Assembly (NCBI GenBank): GCA_031398055.1
Contig: JANNMS010000084.1
Coordinates: 15,210 to 79,209, forward strand
Length of the DNA stretch: 64,000 bases
DNA from: M3007 sp031398055
GTDB taxonomy: Bacteria; Bacteroidota; Bacteroidia; Chitinophagales; Saprospiraceae
Direction of reading: 5' to 3'
The translations under genes were made by a program, and so were the position numbers. Of this stretch, positions 1 to 7,251 are shown piece after piece (the first letter of the stretch is position 1; every line of letters begins with the position of its first letter). Below the pieces are notes generated by a model, which saw only the letters and a program-made list of their open reading frames with translations, was not told where the DNA came from and did not search any database.

Positions 1-1
1 G

Positions 2-685
2 TACGTTTTGATTGGCACGGGGCTTTTGTGGTTCGGTTGGTTCGGTTTCAACGCTGGTTCTGCGCTCGGCGCGAACGGTTTGGCGGTTTCTGCGTTCGCC
101 ACGACCAACACGGCTGCCGCTGCCGCCGGTCTTTCTTGGATGTTTTTTGATGTTTTAAAAGGCAAAAAACCCTCAGTTCTTGGGTTTTGCATCGGAGCGG
201 TGGTCGGTTTGGTGGCCATCACGCCGGGCGCGGGTTTTGTTGGGATTCCGCAATCCATATTTATCGGTGTGATTTCGGCGGTCGTTTCGAACATCGCGGT
301 TTTTTACAAATCAAAATCCAAACTCGACGACACGCTCGACGTGTTCCCTTGCCACGGCATCGGCGGCATGGTCGGGATGCTTTTGACGGGCATTTTTGCC
401 ACAAAAACGGTCAATGCAGCAGGCGCGGACGGTCTTTTTTATGGAAATCTCGCGTTTTTCCTGACCCAAGTCAAAGGTTTGGCCATCGTCGTGACGTACA
501 GCATGGGCGTTTCTTTCCTGATTTTTAAATTGATTGACGTCGTCGAACCCATCCGGGTGAGCGAGGAAGAAGAGGCACTCGGCCTCGATGCCAGTCAGCA
601 CGATGAAAATTATGTGCAGGGCACGCTGCTCGTTCCGCAGGGAAATGGGCAATATACCGAGGTGCTGGCGCAGTCCATTCATTGA
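2..685 (+). CDS. amt: Ammonium transporter (Amt/MEP), C-terminal part, cut by window edge
   Basis: This is the 3' two-thirds of an ammonium channel; the reading frame is open to the window's first codon, so the N-terminus lies outside. Visible family hallmarks are the GWFGFNAGSA motif, the central segment beginning ATTNTAAAAAGLSW, and CHGIGGMVG, whose histidine corresponds to the second His of the Amt twin-histidine pore. About five hydrophobic segments alternate with short loops, followed by a cytoplasmic tail of roughly 45 residues. Amt proteins conduct ammonium/ammonia through the inner membrane. The next gene is an OmpL-like porin, a neighbour often found beside amt in Bacteroidota. No PII gene is visible; it could lie upstream. 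Identification is firm. Confidence 0.95.
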   Translation, partial: YVLIGTGLLWFGWFGFNAGSALGANGLAVSAFATTNTAAAAAGLSWMFFDVLKGKKPSVLGFCIGAVVGLVAITPGAGFVGIPQSIFIGVISAVVSNIAVFYKSKSKLDDTLDVFPCHGIGGMVGMLLTGIFATKTVNAAGADGLFYGNLAFFLTQVKGLAIVVTYSMGVSFLIFKLIDVVEPIRVSEEEEALGLDASQHDENYVQGTLLVPQGNGQYTEVLAQSIH

Positions 686-686
686 A

Positions 687-743
687 TTGGAGGGCGGAAT
701 TTATTCCGCCCACGTCAGGGTCGAAATAAATTTCGACCTCCAA
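687..743. repeat. Palindromic repeat, GGCGGAATTTATTCCGCC family, copy 1
   Basis: Immediately after the amt stop. It has two half-elements: GGGCGGAATTTATTCCGCCC, and the related GGTCGAAATAAATTTCGACC in opposite polarity, flanked by TTGGAGG and CCTCCAA. Related copies lie at 24717-24778, 31891-31982 and 49335-49394. Each half can fold on itself, and the halves can pair with each other. Confidence 0.85.
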
Positions 744-749
744 TAAAAA

Positions 750-795
750 AGGCACGGCCTGTTTGAGATTTCGGCAAAAATCTCTGGCCGTGCCT
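750..795. other. Nested hairpin between amt and the porin gene
   Basis: The outer stem AGGCACGGCC (750-759) pairs with GGCCGTGCCT (786-795). An inner stem GAGATTT (765-771) pairs with AAATCTC (778-784). No U-run follows on the plus strand, but A6 precedes it, so it would resemble an intrinsic terminator when read on the minus strand. It could instead be a structured leader or attenuator for the porin gene that starts at 831. Confidence 0.6.
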
Positions 796-830
796 GAATT
801 TCATTTCATCACTAAATAAAATGAACCGCA

Positions 831-1922
831 ATGTTAAAGCAAAATTACATTGTACGCATGGCCTTTTTGTGCCTGCCGCTTGCCGCTTCGGCGCAAGCCC
901 CTGCCCCACTCGCAACCGCTGACACCGTTCAGGTTGCGCAAAAACCAAAGACCACCATTTCCGGTTTCGCCGATGCATATTATCGGTACGATTTCGCCGG
1001 AACCTCAGCCAACAACCGCACGAGTTTTACCAATTCCCACAATTCCTTTGAGTTGGGCATGATTTCCGTGCGCGCCGACCACAGTTTTGGGCGCGGCGGC
1101 GTGACGGCTGACATTGGTTTTGGAAAACGTGCCGAGGATTTTTCGTACGCCGATGACCGGACGCGTTTTGTTATCAAACAATTGTATTTCAACTACGAAT
1201 TTCGGGGCGGCTACAAGGCCACCGTCGGCAGTTGGGCCACGCACGTCGGATACGAAATGGTGGACGCGCCGCTGAACCGGAATTACTCGATGAGTTACCT
1301 ATTTTCGTACGGCCCGTTTTTTCACACCGGTTTGAAAGTGGAAAAGACCTTCGGGCGCGTCGGCGCGATGCTCGGCGTGGCCAACCCGACGGATTTGAAA
1401 TCTACGCCTTTCGGCCAAAAATTTGTCATCGGCCAACTCAGCACGGTTTCGAAAAATGAAAAATTCAAAACCTTCCTCAATTTTCAGGGCGGCAAACCGA
1501 GCGATTCGACCCAAATCCGGCAGATTGATTTGGTGGTCAATTATTTGCCGATCGAAAAATGGTCGTTCGGTTTTAACGCCACCGTTTTTGATGCGCTTGC
1601 CCGCGATGCGGAAAGCAATTTCGAATCCGCCGGAAAATGGTGGGGCGCAGCGGTTTACCTAAATTCCGACCCGCGTCCGTGGCTCGGCCTGACTTTGCGC
1701 AGCGAGTATTTTTCGGATGCCGACGGCTTGAATGTTTTTGCCGGGACGACTGGCGGCAACATTTTGGCCAATACTTTTTCTTTAAATTTCAAAAAGGACA
1801 ACATCACGGTCATCCCGGAAATCCGGTTCGAAGTGGCGTCGGAAGAAATTTTTATTGGAAAAAATGATGCGGCTGCAAAATCGTCGGTGGCTGCGGCGAT
1901 TGCGGTGATTTACAAGATTTGA
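831..1922 (+). CDS. Outer-membrane beta-barrel porin, OmpL-like (bbp2 type)
   Basis: A 363-aa exported protein. Residues 1-21 form a signal peptide ending in ASA-QA. The rest is rich in alternating aromatic/polar beta strands: GFADAYYRYDFAG near the mature N-terminus, then repeated strand-turn units such as LTLRSEYFSDADG. It ends in a hydrophobic strand finishing in KI. The FADAYYRY opening, the SFELGMISVRADHSFG segment and the size fit the putative OmpL-like beta-barrel porin-2 family seen beside ammonium transporters in Bacteroidota. It would act as a diffusion channel in the outer membrane, possibly supplying ammonium or small solutes to Amt; that functional link is inferred from adjacency. 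No Shine-Dalgarno sequence is visible. It ends 11 bp before a large hairpin repeat. Confidence 0.85.
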   Translation: MLKQNYIVRMAFLCLPLAASAQAPAPLATADTVQVAQKPKTTISGFADAYYRYDFAGTSANNRTSFTNSHNSFELGMISVRADHSFGRGGVTADIGFGKRAEDFSYADDRTRFVIKQLYFNYEFRGGYKATVGSWATHVGYEMVDAPLNRNYSMSYLFSYGPFFHTGLKVEKTFGRVGAMLGVANPTDLKSTPFGQKFVIGQLSTVSKNEKFKTFLNFQGGKPSDSTQIRQIDLVVNYLPIEKWSFGFNATVFDALARDAESNFESAGKWWGAAVYLNSDPRPWLGLTLRSEYFSDADGLNVFAGTTGGNILANTFSLNFKKDNITVIPEIRFEVASEEIFIGKNDAAAKSSVAAAIAVIYKI

Positions 1923-1933
1923 TGTAACTACTT

Positions 1934-2056
1934 AGCACATGCTCTTTATCACATAGATTTATAGGATTTTTCACATAGATTCACATAGAAAACATAGATT
2001 TTTATGTGAATCTATGTGAAAAATCCTATAAATCTATGTGATAAAGAGCATGTGCT
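1934..2056. repeat. Large hairpin repeat, CACATAG family, copy 1
   Basis: A perfect inverted repeat with 54-bp arms (1934-1987 and 2003-2056) and a 15-nt loop. The arms contain several CACATAG/CTATGTG words. The sequence GTAACTACTTAG just outside and at the start of the left arm resembles the start of the copy at 30408-30549. It lies between the convergent porin gene and the gene ending at 2071, so it could also terminate transcription in both directions. A third member lies at 63826-63993. Confidence 0.95.
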
Positions 2057-2070
2057 TGAATAAACAGTGT

Positions 2071-3342
2071 TCAGAATCCATACAAAACTGCAGATTTCAA
2101 ACCCCAAAAACGCGGAATTCCCGGCTGGTTTTTGTCGATTTTAAATTGGTACGCCGCGCCCGTTTGCCAAAACCAGTGCTGCGAAAAACGGTAGCGCAAG
2201 CCAAGATTCATGTCCAAAAACGAAATGGTTTTACCCAGCGCAGGCACGTGTACTTCCTGACTTTTCTCCGCGCCAGTAATTTGATGCGTGAAATTTTCTT
2301 CCAATTCAAAACCCGGATGCCACTGCGCGGCGTACCCCAAACCGAAGTACGGACTGAATTTTTGCGCCGGTTTTAACCAATATCGCATCCCGGCAGTCAT
2401 TTGAAAAATAGGTTTGAAACCCTCGTGCGGTTTAAAATATTTGAGCAAATAATCGTCGCCGGGCGGGACGCTGGGTGGCAAACCCAGTTTTTCATCATAA
2501 ACATTTCCACGAAAACCGATGCCGCCGAACGCGCCTTCGAGGGTCATGGCCAAGCGGTCTGAAAACACAATTTCCCCGGTCAAAAAGGTCGAATAACCAC
2601 CGGTTTTGGACAAATTTTCGGCATTTGGAAACATCGCACCGCCGCCTGCGCCGATTCTAAAACTTCGCGGCGTGAGCAAAAATGGCCGCGGTTCGCGGTT
2701 TAAAGGCGTGATGACAAAATCATTTTCCGGGAGAATCCGGTGTTTTTGAGGTGTTTCCAAAAAAATGGTTTTGGTGGGAAGCAATGCTAAAAAACCTGAC
2801 CGATTGTCTTCGGTCAGTTTTTTTTCAGTAGTGATTTTTGAAGTTTTTTCAACCCCAAAATTTGCCTCGTTTTGCCCCTGCCTATTTTCCGCCGCCGCCC
2901 ATTTTTCTAAATTTAAAAGTTTTCCCTGCCCTGATTTTCCAATGTTTTCCAACCCAAATACTTCCTGATTTTCATCGAAAACCGGGTTTGCTTTTTGCCT
3001 AAAAACCACCGTCCGGTAAATCGTATCGTATTGATACACAACGGTTTTTTGAAAAGTCGTGTCGTGCAGCGTGACCGTTTCGCGTTGGATTTTTTGCCAT
3101 TCGGTTTGCATGGTTTCTGCACGTTTTTCAGATTGTTTGAACATCCAAAACCAGCCCAAATTGGAAACCAAAAGCAGCCCCGTCAACGCCCCCAGCCACC
3201 ACAACGGCAGCATCCGCCACCGTCGCTGTTGCTGCTGGTCGAGCCGGGGCGAGAGCCGTTCCCAATCTTCTTCGCTGAGGTCGGGCACGTCGGCGCGTCG
3301 CATTTTTTCGGAAAAAGTTTTATCAAAATCGAAGTCTTCCAT
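2071..3342 (-). CDS. Sigma-linked protein: N-terminal anti-sigma-like TM segment, C-terminal beta-barrel
   Basis: A 423-aa protein encoded 2 bp downstream of an ECF sigma gene, so almost certainly co-transcribed. Residues 1-43 are cytoplasmic-like, charged and Gln/Arg rich, with DLSEEDWERLSPRL. Residues 44-66 form one TM helix (LPLWWLGALTGLLLVSNLGW). A coiled or polar periplasmic stretch follows to about residue 230. From FRIGAGGGAMFPNAENLSK onward, the sequence has the Gly/aromatic strand pattern of PorT-like outer-membrane barrels (GLGYAAQWHPGFELEENF, NLGLRYRFSQHWFWQTGAAYQF). Position after the sigma gene suggests an anti-sigma or regulatory role; this is inference. The pairing of an inner-membrane-type helix with a barrel domain in one chain is the odd feature. 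The domain could be soluble, or the helix could serve as a signal anchor. Confidence 0.75.
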   Translation of the reverse strand: MEDFDFDKTFSEKMRRADVPDLSEEDWERLSPRLDQQQQRRWRMLPLWWLGALTGLLLVSNLGWFWMFKQSEKRAETMQTEWQKIQRETVTLHDTTFQKTVVYQYDTIYRTVVFRQKANPVFDENQEVFGLENIGKSGQGKLLNLEKWAAAENRQGQNEANFGVEKTSKITTEKKLTEDNRSGFLALLPTKTIFLETPQKHRILPENDFVITPLNREPRPFLLTPRSFRIGAGGGAMFPNAENLSKTGGYSTFLTGEIVFSDRLAMTLEGAFGGIGFRGNVYDEKLGLPPSVPPGDDYLLKYFKPHEGFKPIFQMTAGMRYWLKPAQKFSPYFGLGYAAQWHPGFELEENFTHQITGAEKSQEVHVPALGKTISFLDMNLGLRYRFSQHWFWQTGAAYQFKIDKNQPGIPRFWGLKSAVLYGF

Positions 3343-3344
3343 TT

Positions 3345-3905
3345 TTAAGCATGGGTTTGAGGTATTACGAATGCCTGTTTTTTCATCATCGTTTTCAATT
3401 TTGCGCGTGCTTTGAATAGGTTTGATTTGGATGCGCCGACCGAAATGCCCAACAAATCGGCGATTTCTTGGTGGTCGTAGCCTTCGATGGCAAAAAGATT
3501 GATGGCTGCACGGTACGCTGGGGGGAGTTTTTGTACCAAATCGCGCAGTTCGTCCGCCGAAATCTGCGAGATGACCTCGGACGAAAAACCGACGTTCACC
3601 GCCGTTTCCAAATCATCGGCCTGGAGTTCGTTTTTGATGTTTTTCCGGTAATAATCAATGGCCGTGAAAACCGTGATTTTGTTGAGCCAGGGTTTGAAAG
3701 GCTGCTCCGGATTGTAGTTTTCAATCTTTGAAAAAATTTTCAAAAACACATCATTCACGATTTCCCGCGCCTCGTCCAACGACGAAGCGTAGCGCAGCCC
3801 GACCGCCAACGTGTATTGGTAAAAGAGTTGGTACAACTCTTTTTGGAACGCACGGTCGTGGCGGCGGCAACCTTCGAGGATTTGAACGAGCCGGTTGTTG
3901 TTCAT
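3345..3905 (-). CDS. ECF-type RNA polymerase sigma factor
   Basis: A 186-aa sigma-70 family protein of the extracytoplasmic-function class. Region 2 contains YQYTLAVGLRYASSLDEAREIVNDVFLKIF and the helix followed by PWLNKITVFTAIDYYRK. Region 4 contains LPPAYRAAINLFAIEGYDHQEIADLLGISVGASKSNLFKARAKL, a classic helix-turn-helix with GISVGASKSN as recognition helix. The length is typical. It would direct RNA polymerase to a stress or envelope regulon. The gene 2 bp downstream encodes a membrane-anchored candidate regulator. Hairpins lie just upstream, at 3926-3950. Confidence 0.95.
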   Translation of the reverse strand: MNNNRLVQILEGCRRHDRAFQKELYQLFYQYTLAVGLRYASSLDEAREIVNDVFLKIFSKIENYNPEQPFKPWLNKITVFTAIDYYRKNIKNELQADDLETAVNVGFSSEVISQISADELRDLVQKLPPAYRAAINLFAIEGYDHQEIADLLGISVGASKSNLFKARAKLKTMMKKQAFVIPQTHA

Positions 3906-4287
3906 CTTACTTTGGATATAATTCGGGGCAACCGTTGGCTACGGTTGCCCTGATTGTTAAAATTTTACAAGGTTGCTCGGTTTCGTGGCTGAAAAAAGGT
4001 GATATTCATCACTTCGCCATGTACCCCGGAACTCCGTTCCGGAAGCCGCCGGCTCGGCATCGGCACCTGAAAATCGCGGTGCGATGCCCTGATTTCCCCC
4101 AAAATCCTTTCTCGTTGCCCACCAAACTGCGCAAAACCTCGGCAGTCGCTTTCATTTTCCGCTTTTTCGCTTTTTTCATTTTCCGTCTGACCAAACTTTA
4201 AAATTTCTAAAATCACCTTAAAAAAAATCCGGGGGCCGCTCGATTGCCACCACCGGATTTGAATTTAAAACCCAGATTATTCACTTT
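3906..4287. other. Intergenic region with hairpins, no gene seen
   Basis: This 380-bp gap holds no convincing coding sequence. Two hairpins are visible: GGGCAACCGT (3926-3935) with ACGGTTGCCC (3941-3950), and CCGGAAC (4026-4032) with GTTCCGG (4036-4042). The first lies in the leader/promoter region of the minus-strand sigma gene. Confidence 0.5.
4219..4260 (-). terminator. Rho-independent terminator of the propeller gene
   Basis: On the minus strand, stem AAATCCGG (4260-4253) pairs with CCGGATTT (4233-4226) and is followed by a T run (4227-4219). It lies 28 bp beyond the stop codon of the minus-strand gene ending at 4288. Confidence 0.65.
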
Positions 4288-5025
4288 TTAAAAAACCACG
4301 AATTGCTTTATTTCTAATTTTTCGCCTACCAAAACCCGCACGGAAAAAACGCCCGGCTGCCAGTCGCCGATTTCAATTTGAAACTGGTTTTCGCCCGCAT
4401 CCATTTGCCACAAATCATTGAAAATCAATTGCCCAGCCGTGTTGAAAATTTCCAGCCGTGCCTCCTCGCCTTCCGTTTTTTCATTGAAAAATTTTAGGAA
4501 AAAACTGCCGTTCGCCGGGTTTGGGTAAATCTTCAAATTTTCATTTGAAAAATTTTCAATCTCCTGAAAATCAGCGCGTTCCGAGTTTTCGCCGGGGCGC
4601 AACGCCGCCGTTTGGAAAGTATAAATTGGTGAAAACGGGAACCACGCCGTGCCGCATTTCGTGCGGATTTGAACTTGGTAAACCGTCCCGGCGGCCAGCC
4701 CGGCGAGTTGAAATTGGTCGGCTGTCGTATTGGCATTTGTCCAAGCGGTCGTGCCGACGGCGCGGCGTTTTATGTTGTACAAAGTTGCCCCGGCGGCGGG
4801 CGACCAATCTACCAAAACCGAGTTTGCGGTGATGTTTGAAAATGTCATGTCGGTCGGCGAGGAACAGGTCGTGCCTGCTTTTGGGGTTTTGAATGTCCGA
4901 GTTGCGGAGTAGGCCGTCCAAGTTGTGCCGCATTTTGCACGGATTCGCCAAATATGTACTTTAAATGGGTTCAAATTTATTTTTGCCAAAAAAGTATCGG
5001 TCAAAATGGTCGTTTGCCAAGCCAA
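4288..5025 (-). CDS. C-terminal segment of broken propeller protein: fn3 and T9SS sorting domain
   Basis: The third piece of the interrupted gene. It continues the fn3 domain cut at the upstream TAA (GLAWQTTILTD), then a second fn3 module beginning CSSPTDMTFSNITANSVLVDWSP and ending QIRTKCGTAWFPFSPIYTF. It ends with the sorting domain LKIYPNPANGSFFLKF through FSVRVLVGEKLEIKQFVVF. The open segment starts at an internal Met; there is no independent signal peptide, so translated alone it could not be exported. Confidence 0.8.
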   Translation of the reverse strand: MAWQTTILTDTFLAKINLNPFKVHIWRIRAKCGTTWTAYSATRTFKTPKAGTTCSSPTDMTFSNITANSVLVDWSPAAGATLYNIKRRAVGTTAWTNANTTADQFQLAGLAAGTVYQVQIRTKCGTAWFPFSPIYTFQTAALRPGENSERADFQEIENFSNENLKIYPNPANGSFFLKFFNEKTEGEEARLEIFNTAGQLIFNDLWQMDAGENQFQIEIGDWQPGVFSVRVLVGEKLEIKQFVVF

Positions 5026-5040
5026 ACCATTTTCTTTAAA

Positions 5041-6108
5041 TTAAACTTGGTACTCCGTCGCGCCCATATTTTTCCAATGAATTTTGACGGAAGTGGCCGT
5101 CAAATCGGTCTCTTTTTGCTTTTGCGGGACACCGCAAACGGGCGGCGGCGGCGTGCCATTTCCCACCGAAATATTCCAAGTGCAACCCGCCGCGCCGTTG
5201 GCATCGACTGCCACAAAATACGTCTGGCCGACGGTCAAATTTGAAAGTGGGACGCTGAAATTCCCGGAATTTCCGGGGCTGGTGCAGTTGCCGACGGGCA
5301 CAAAATTGTTCAAATTCGAACCGGAAAACACGGCAACTTCAATGCCCGTCGTCGGTGCGGTGCAGTTCAAATTCGTAAAATTGAGGGTCGGATTGGCGAC
5401 GCTGGCCGTGAATTTGAACCAAACATCGCGCGTCACCGAGCCGTTGCAGGGAAAAAGCGTGGCCGCCGCGCCGCCGAAATTGTTGTCGAAATAACCGACA
5501 TTTCCGTCAGCGAGGGCTTGCGCCGAAATGGGTTTCGCGCCGGGCGGGTTGTCGCTCGTTGGCGGTTCGGTGAGCCGCGTGATGAAAATATCGTAGGAGC
5601 CGAAACTGGTCAAATTGCCCACCGCGCCCGTCGGGTCGCAGTCGGCGGTCAGTTGAAAACTGCCGGTAAAAATGACGTTCGTGCCAAAAACCGCCAGCCC
5701 GGTCACGTTGTCGTGGCTCGTCCCGCCGACCGTGCCGCTCCACAAATACTCGCCCGCCGGGTTGAAACTGGCCACAAAACCATCAAATCCCCCGGCGTTC
5801 GGGCGGGTGAACGATGGGCCAGCCGAGTTGAGTTCGATGGCACCGATTTGGTACACGCCCAAGGCCACGATGTTGCCGTTTCCGTCGAGCGCGACGCGGA
5901 CGCCAGCGTCATCTTGATTGGTCACGCCCATTTGTTTTTGCCAGAGGCGGCCGCCGTCGTTGTCGAATTTGAGCAAAAAAACGTCTTCGCCAATCGTGCC
6001 GTAATTGTTCAAAGTGAGCGGGCTGCCCGGGTAGTTGTTGAAATTGTTGATGAAATCGCCGATGACATAAAGGCTGCCGTCGAGGCCAAAAACAAGGCCT
6101 TTTCCCAT
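5041..6108 (-). CDS. Middle segment of broken propeller protein: SBBP repeats and fn3 start
   Basis: The second piece, in the same frame as both neighbours. It contains propeller blades of the form DVFLLKFDNDGGRLWQKQMG and DGFVASFNPAGEYLWSGTVGG. A domain with NDVWFKFTAS-like character follows (VTRDVWFKFTASVANPTLNF), resembling the prepeptidase/CUB-like modules common in T9SS cargo. It then starts the first fn3 (VCGVPQKQKETDLTATSVKIHWKN) and stops at TAA after EYQV. It lacks its own start context or signal peptide. Confidence 0.8.
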   Translation of the reverse strand: MGKGLVFGLDGSLYVIGDFINNFNNYPGSPLTLNNYGTIGEDVFLLKFDNDGGRLWQKQMGVTNQDDAGVRVALDGNGNIVALGVYQIGAIELNSAGPSFTRPNAGGFDGFVASFNPAGEYLWSGTVGGTSHDNVTGLAVFGTNVIFTGSFQLTADCDPTGAVGNLTSFGSYDIFITRLTEPPTSDNPPGAKPISAQALADGNVGYFDNNFGGAAATLFPCNGSVTRDVWFKFTASVANPTLNFTNLNCTAPTTGIEVAVFSGSNLNNFVPVGNCTSPGNSGNFSVPLSNLTVGQTYFVAVDANGAAGCTWNISVGNGTPPPPVCGVPQKQKETDLTATSVKIHWKNMGATEYQV

Positions 6109-6126
6109 TTCCCAGCGGCCAAAATT

Positions 6127-7044
6127 TCAGTAAAAATTGACCCAATCGTAGTTGCCGTCGCCGTCATACTGGGCCACGAAAATATCTTCGTAAGACCCCT
6201 GCACCAGCGGGATTGGCGGATTGACCGTCCCCGCGCCCGGGTCAAAATCTTCTGGATTGCCCTGCAAATAACCAATATAACCCGTGATGGCAAGGAAATC
6301 ATCGCCGCCCCCATTTGTCCAGACATCCAGCCCGTTCACTGAGCCGCCGACGTTTTTTGCCCAGACATAACCTGCGTCGAGGTCGTATTTTGCCAAAAAA
6401 GTGCGGTTGACTTGGCTGCTGCCCGAGCCACCGGTCGTGAGGTTTGCCGCGCCCGCGCCCGGGTCGAAATCCACCGTGTTTTCAAAGTCCCCCACGAGGT
6501 AAAGGTGTCCGCCCGAACTGATTTTGAGCGACTCCACGTCTTCGAAAGTGCCCGCGCTGCCGAGCGCGTGTACCCAAACGAGGCTGCCGTCCGCGCCGTC
6601 GAGCCGCATGAAAAATCCATCGCGGCTGCCGTTCGAGGTGAGCAAAAAGGTGTCGGCTGGGGCGGGGTCGAAATCCACCTCGCCCTGAAAAAAACCGCAG
6701 GTGTACACGTTGCCGTTCGTGTCGGTGGCCAAGTTTAGGAACCTTTTCAGTTCGGGACCCGAAAATGCGGATGCCCATAAAAATCCGCCCGCAAGCGAGT
6801 ATTTGGCCACAAAACCGTCGGTCGCACCCGACGCGGCGGTCAAATTGAACACGCCCGCGCCGGGGTCGAAATCGCAGGTGCCCGAAAAATTGCCGCAGAG
6901 CAGGATGTTCCCGGCGTTGTCAGTTGAAATGGAGTAGGAAATTTCAGAACCCGTGCCGCCGATTTGGGCGATGAAATTGGTCTGCGCGGGCAAAAAAGTG
7001 CCGCAAAAAATGGAAAGCAAAATGTGGAAAAGGTGCTTTTTCAT
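6127..7044 (-). CDS. N-terminal segment of broken propeller protein: signal peptide and SBBP repeats
   Basis: The first piece, with a clear signal peptide (MKKHLFHILLSIFCGTFLPAQ) followed by repeats of about 60 residues. Each repeat has a DPGAG-type turn and a strand such as DGFVAKYSLAGGFLWASAF, the SBBP beta-propeller signature. It ends DGNYDWVNFY before an in-frame TGA, after which NFGRWEMGKGLVFG continues the same blade. If translated to this stop it would give a secreted propeller fragment of 305 residues without the sorting domain needed for T9SS export. Confidence 0.8.
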   Translation of the reverse strand: MKKHLFHILLSIFCGTFLPAQTNFIAQIGGTGSEISYSISTDNAGNILLCGNFSGTCDFDPGAGVFNLTAASGATDGFVAKYSLAGGFLWASAFSGPELKRFLNLATDTNGNVYTCGFFQGEVDFDPAPADTFLLTSNGSRDGFFMRLDGADGSLVWVHALGSAGTFEDVESLKISSGGHLYLVGDFENTVDFDPGAGAANLTTGGSGSSQVNRTFLAKYDLDAGYVWAKNVGGSVNGLDVWTNGGGDDFLAITGYIGYLQGNPEDFDPGAGTVNPPIPLVQGSYEDIFVAQYDGDGNYDWVNFY

Positions 7045-7045
7045 T

Positions 7046-7251
7046 CAGGTCAAACGCATTAAAATCCATTACCGAAGGGAATCTATGTTTATAGAAATTT
7101 AAATGGAAATGCACGAGAAATCCCGAAGGGATTTTATGTAAAAACTCGCGCCTGAAAACATAAAATCCCTTCGGGATTTGAGGAAAATGCCCTTGCTCTG
7201 AGCTATAAACATAGATTCCCTTCGGGAATGGATTTTAATGCGTTTGACCTG
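7046..7251. repeat. 206-bp interrupted palindrome truncating the SpvB-like gene
   Basis: The outer arms 7046-7094 and 7203-7251 are 49 bp with one mismatch. The inner arms 7118-7139 and 7158-7179 are perfect over 22 bp, and both pairs share one centre. Core words are CCGAAGGGAATCTATG and AAATCCCGAAGGGATTTT. The left end abuts the start codon of the propeller gene; the right end lies inside the SpvB-like reading frame, whose last 50 or so codons are palindrome DNA. Confidence 0.95.

Larger units (their letters stand above)
4288..7044 (-). pseudogene. T9SS-exported beta-propeller/fn3 protein gene interrupted by two in-frame stops
   Basis: Three consecutive open segments lie in the same reading frame and together spell one 918-codon secreted protein: signal peptide, SBBP-type beta-propeller repeats, fibronectin-III domains, and a T9SS C-terminal sorting domain with YPNPANGSFFLKF. 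The breaks are single codons: TGA at codon 306 (6127-6129) and TAA at codon 668 (5041-5043). Sequence similarity continues smoothly across both, so no indel is needed. A GGA-to-TGA change and a CAA- or AAA-to-TAA change would explain them. It is either a recent pseudogene, a sequence with errors, or, less likely, a gene needing readthrough. Its ATG lies 1 bp from a 206-bp palindrome, which therefore occupies its promoter region. Confidence 0.85.

Noticed and set aside
1934..2056. CRISPR-like array from repeated CACATAG words
   Set aside because: The repeats are inverted arms of one hairpin, not direct repeats with regular unique spacers; no cas genes are present.
3965..4216. Small open frames in the gap upstream of the sigma gene
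   Set aside because: They cross two hairpins and show no family features or consistent composition.
7046..7251. Palindrome as an insertion sequence
   Set aside because: No transposase open frame fits inside 206 bp. It could be a non-autonomous element, but that is not shown.
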